From contig VGCH01000021.1 in NCBI GenBank assembly GCA_016870115.1, positions 1 to 49,913 on the forward strand: a stretch of 49,913 nt of DNA, read 5' to 3'. This DNA is from Alphaproteobacteria bacterium (GTDB lineage: Bacteria > Pseudomonadota > Alphaproteobacteria > Reyranellales > Reyranellaceae). Below, in pieces: positions 47,429-49,913 of the stretch. The notes under the pieces were generated by a model. It was not told the DNA's origin and did not search any database. It was given only the letters and a program-made list of their open reading frames with translations. Both the position numbers and the translations under genes were made by a program. Numbering within the stretch: the first letter of the stretch is position 1; each line of letters starts with the position of its first letter.

Positions 47429-48067
47429 ATGAAGCTGCCGCCGTCGATCCATGTCGTCGACCATCCGCTCGTTCGACACAAGCTCACCAAGCTGCGCGAC
47501 AAGGAGACGTCGAGCGCGAATTTCCGCCGTCTTCTTCGCGAGATCGGCCTGCTGCTCGGCTACGACGCCACGCGCGACCTCGCGCTGGTCGATGCCGATA
47601 TCGCGACGCCGCTGGGGCCGATGCGCGCGCCGCTGCTGGACGGAAAGAAGCTCACCATCGTGCCCATCCTGCGGGCAGGACTTGGTCTGGCCGAGGGGCT
47701 GATGGATCTCGTGCCGTTGGCGCGAGTCGGCCATATCGGCCTCTACCGCGACCCGCGCACGCTCCAGGCGGTCGAGTATTACTTCAAACTGCCGCCGGAT
47801 ATCGGCGGCCGTGACGTGCTGGTGTGCGATCCGATGCTGGCCACCGCGCATTCTGCCATTGCGGCAGTGGATCGACTGAAGGAGGCGGGAGCGCGCAAGC
47901 TCAAGTTCATCTGCATCCTCGCCGCCGATCACGGTGCGCGGGCGTTCGCGGAGGTCCACCCCGATGTGCCGGTCTTCACCGCCGCCGTCGATCCGACGTT
48001 GAACGATCACGGCTACATCGTGCCCGGCCTTGGCGACGCCGGCGACCGCCTGTTCGGCACGCGCTAG
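47429..48067 (+). CDS. upp: Uracil phosphoribosyltransferase (Urc6 role), divergent active-site loops
   Basis: A 212-residue PRTase of the Upp family with [28 protein letters not shown] and the C-terminal [17 protein letters not shown] loop that binds uracil. It makes UMP from uracil and PRPP. Two conserved spots differ from ordinary Upp: DPMLAT-AHS (residues 134-142, normally DPMLATGGS, the PRPP loop) and AADHG (165-169, normally AAPEG). GGAGGAAACGC precedes the ATG. In the URC route Urc6 is such an enzyme, so it likely feeds uracil into the urc1/urc4 pathway rather than simple salvage. Confidence 0.93.
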   Translation: MKLPPSIHVVDHPLVRHKLTKLRDKETSSANFRRLLREIGLLLGYDATRDLALVDADIATPLGPMRAPLLDGKKLTIVPILRAGLGLAEGLMDLVPLARVGHIGLYRDPRTLQAVEYYFKLPPDIGGRDVLVCDPMLATAHSAIAAVDRLKEAGARKLKFICILAADHGARAFAEVHPDVPVFTAAVDPTLNDHGYIVPGLGDAGDRLFGTR

Positions 48068-48076
48068 GGTGAAGAC

Positions 48077-48838
48077 GTGATTCGAACCGAAGCGCGCGAC
48101 GGCGTCCACCGCATCGCGATCGACCGGCCCGAGCGGCGCAACGCCATCGATACCGCGACCACCGACCTGCTGGTGGAGGCGATCGGCCGCGCACAGGCTG
48201 ATCCCGAGGCGCGGGTGCTGGTCATCAAGGGGGTGGGCGACACGTTCTGCGCCGGGCGCGATCTGCGCGCGCAGGCGGAGCGCGCCGACGAAACCGGCGT
48301 TGAGCGCGATCCCTGGGCCGGCCAACAGGCATGGGCGGAAATCTTCCAGCGCCTCCAGCGCGGGCCCGTTCCGTCCGTCGCGGTGGTGCGCGGCCACGCG
48401 GTGGCCGGCGGCTTCACGCTCGCAATGGCCTGCGACTATGTGCTGGCCGATCGTACCGCCGTGTTCGGCGCGTTCGAAATGCGCAACGGCTTCGCCGCGA
48501 CGATCTGCACGCCGCTCCTGTCGCGGCTGGTCGGACCGCGGCTGGGGCTCGAGTTCGCGACGTTCGGTGAAGCGATTCCCGCCGAGCGATTGCTCGCCTG
48601 CGGCCTGATCAATCGTCTGGCCGAGGACGCTGCCGATCTTGCGCGTATCGAGGTCGAGTTCGTCGGTCGACTGGCCGCACTCGACCGCGGTGCGGTGCGC
48701 ATGACCCGTGAAATTTTCCGAGCCGCCGAAACCATGCCCATCGCCGAGGCGCTGACGATGGGGAAACATATGAACAATCTGATTGCCGCCACCGGCGGGT
48801 TCGCGCAGGCTGGTCGCAAGCTCGGGAAGAAGAACTGA
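48077..48838 (+). CDS. Enoyl-CoA hydratase/isomerase-family protein
   Basis: 253 residues, normal crotonase length. The oxyanion region is FCAGRDLRAQAE, the second is VRGHAVAGGFTLAMACDYVLADRTAVFGAFEMRNGF. The usual glutamate/glycine positions around FGAFE are altered from the classical FGQPE-x-x-LG-x-x-PG pattern, so it is a crotonase-fold enzyme of unsure activity. GTG start with weak GGTGAAG, 9 bases after the upp stop, so probably co-transcribed. A link to 3-carbon products of uracil breakdown is possible but speculative. The MAPEG gene follows after 21 bases. Confidence 0.88.
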   Translation: MIRTEARDGVHRIAIDRPERRNAIDTATTDLLVEAIGRAQADPEARVLVIKGVGDTFCAGRDLRAQAERADETGVERDPWAGQQAWAEIFQRLQRGPVPSVAVVRGHAVAGGFTLAMACDYVLADRTAVFGAFEMRNGFAATICTPLLSRLVGPRLGLEFATFGEAIPAERLLACGLINRLAEDAADLARIEVEFVGRLAALDRGAVRMTREIFRAAETMPIAEALTMGKHMNNLIAATGGFAQAGRKLGKKN

Positions 48839-48859
48839 CTCCGGGCGGGAGGGCGCGAC

Positions 48860-49249
48860 ATGAAATCGCCGGATCTGATCTATCTCCTCTACGCCACCAT
48901 CCTCTGCTTCGTGCAGGTCGTTGTGACGGCGATCGGCGCCACCCAGCAGGTCGGCCTGAATACGCTCGCCGGCAATCGCGACAATTTGCCGGCGCTTGAG
49001 GGCTGGGTGGGCCGCTCCAAGCGCGCCCACGCCAACATGCTCGAGAATCTGATCCTGTTCGCCGTGCTGGTGCTGCTGGCCCACGTCTCGGGCAAGGCCA
49101 ATGCCACAACCGCGCTCGGCGCCACACTCTTCTTCTGGGCGCGACTGGTCTATGCCGGGGTCTACATCGCTGGCGTTGCCTGGGTGCGCACAGTGGTGTG
49201 GTTCATCTCGGTGATTGGCCTCATCCTGATCGCCTCGCAGCTCCTCTGA
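48860..49249 (+). CDS. MAPEG-family membrane protein
   Basis: 129 residues, four hydrophobic helices, and the conserved loop RAHANMLENLILF (glutathione-binding region of MAPEG proteins), with VGLNTLAGNRD before it. MAPEG proteins are membrane glutathione transferases or peroxidases of the inner membrane. Start ATG with GGGCGGGAGGG upstream. It follows the crotonase gene by 21 bases and is probably the end of the same transcript; the convergent SDR gene ends 9 bases later. Confidence 0.87.
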   Translation: MKSPDLIYLLYATILCFVQVVVTAIGATQQVGLNTLAGNRDNLPALEGWVGRSKRAHANMLENLILFAVLVLLAHVSGKANATTALGATLFFWARLVYAGVYIAGVAWVRTVVWFISVIGLILIASQLL

Positions 49250-49258
49250 GCCGCGAGG

Positions 49259-49913
49259 TCAGCCGAATCTGAAGGGCGGTGGCTGGCGTCCATCGCCGTC
49301 GGTGAAGCCGTAGTCGCGGGCAAGCTCGGCCGCCGTCACAAGTTTGCCCGATCGCTCCAGCGCATCGGGATCGCACGCAAGTGCTGCGACCGCGCGTCCG
49401 GCGTAGAGGGCGCTCTCGGTCGCGGCGAGCTTCGTGGCGTCACCCGCGAGCGCGCGCTCGACCCGCTCGGTACGCACGAAGCCCGGCGCCAGAGCGACGC
49501 AGGTGATATCGGCCGGAGCGGTTTCGCGCGCCAGGCCCTCGATCATCCGGATCGCCGCCGCCTTGGCGACGTCATACCAGAGATTGCCGAGATACTCGCC
49601 GAACGCCCAGGCGACCACATTCACGATTGTCCGCGGAGGCGCATCGACTGGCCGTGGGGTCGTCATCAGTGGGAGTGCGTGCCGAGTCGTGAGGAACGCG
49701 GGCTTCAGGGCGCCCTCGAACATGTCAGCCCAGAAGTGCGTCGGCAGTCCCTGGAATGGCGCGGCGAAGGAGCCGTCGCCCGTGTTGCGCTCGTAGCCAC
49801 CCCAGGCGTTGTTCACCAGCACGTCGAGCCGATGACGCTCTCCGGCGATCCGCCGCATCTGGGCCTGGGCGGCGGCCTCGTCGTGATGATCGCAGGCAAG
49901 CGCGATGCCCTCT
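49259..49913 (-). CDS. Short-chain dehydrogenase/reductase, truncated by the window end
   Basis: The open frame continues to the right edge, so the start lies outside the window; 218 residues are visible. It shows the SDR core: NNAWGG (block II), an S-to-P region leading to NVVAWAFGEYL, and the catalytic Y-x-x-x-K in WYDVAKAAAIRM. The glycine-rich cofactor motif is beyond the edge. The C-terminal part has LAPGFVRTERVERAL. Substrate unknown. Confidence 0.85.
   Translation of the reverse strand, partial: EGIALACDHHDEAAAQAQMRRIAGERHRLDVLVNNAWGGYERNTGDGSFAAPFQGLPTHFWADMFEGALKPAFLTTRHALPLMTTPRPVDAPPRTIVNVVAWAFGEYLGNLWYDVAKAAAIRMIEGLARETAPADITCVALAPGFVRTERVERALAGDATKLAATESALYAGRAVAALACDPDALERSGKLVTAAELARDYGFTDGDGRQPPPFRFG

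Noticed and set aside
47282-49084. 600-codon minus-strand frame opposite upp and the crotonase gene
   Set aside because: Antisense shadow of upp and the enoyl-CoA hydratase gene; no motif and no ribosome site.

Overview
This window is chromosomal DNA from a GC-rich (about 66% by eye) bacterium, almost certainly an alphaproteobacterium. Supporting signs are the order purC-purS-purQ-purL-bolA-grxD, an F1-ATPase zeta-type inhibitor protein (DUF1476), several TRAP transporters and orphan periplasmic binding proteins, and Tat-type signal peptides. A soil- or water-living heterotroph with many catabolic genes fits, but genus cannot be fixed from the sequence alone. Genes are packed with short or overlapping junctions. 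I see no rRNA, tRNA, CRISPR array, phage or transposase gene, and no gene-free stretch longer than about 300 bases.

Layout. 1-223: two tandem copies of a palindromic repeat with CTAG ends. 224-5632: a FAD oxidoreductase divergent from a lone NMT1-like binding protein, a TPR protein with a small coupled gene, an HxlR regulator, and a lone family-5 binding protein. 5886-10529: a purine and Fe-S/redox operon (purC, purS, purQ, purL, bolA, grxD; minus strand). 10670-14640: a diiron ferritin-like protein, a GT2 glycosyltransferase with a methyltransferase, the zeta inhibitor, and a predicted exported beta-carbonic-anhydrase-like protein. 14707-17577: TRAP transporter 1. 17581-21835: purB, a HAD phosphatase, a fumarylacetoacetase-family enzyme and asd. 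21881-22046: a tiny self-contained transcription unit with promoter, 25-codon ORF or sRNA, and strong terminator. 22070-26392: TetR, flavin monooxygenase, esterase, and a divergent MFS transporter. 26390-26516: a third copy of the repeat, exactly filling the gap between two convergent genes. 26518-32323: VOC protein, transglutaminase-like protein, orphan LivH-type permease, RadC with an extra N-terminal module, a class-C beta-lactamase-fold hydrolase, and methionine aminopeptidase. 32422-33704: a MoaB/CinA-type protein coupled to a P-loop kinase. 33792-40325: amidase, FAD dehydrogenase and Asp/Glu-racemase-like genes (overlapping) facing TRAP transporter 2. 40432-43358: an exported metalloprotease-like protein, a six-cysteine exported protein, a creatininase-family protein and a cupin. 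43470-49249: urc1, urc4, an SGNH hydrolase, upp, an enoyl-CoA hydratase and a MAPEG protein. A truncated SDR gene runs off the right end.

The two most interesting items are the 43.5-48.1 kb cluster and the repeat family. The cluster matches the URC route of uracil catabolism (GTP-cyclohydrolase-II-like Urc1, DUF1688/Urc4, uracil phosphoribosyltransferase), with an unexpected SGNH hydrolase inside it and unusual substrate loops in the phosphoribosyltransferase. The CTAG-ended repeats carry two hairpins whose stems differ between copies by paired, compensating changes, and they sit at the 3' ends of genes.

All family calls come from reading translations and motifs by eye. No database search or folding program was run.
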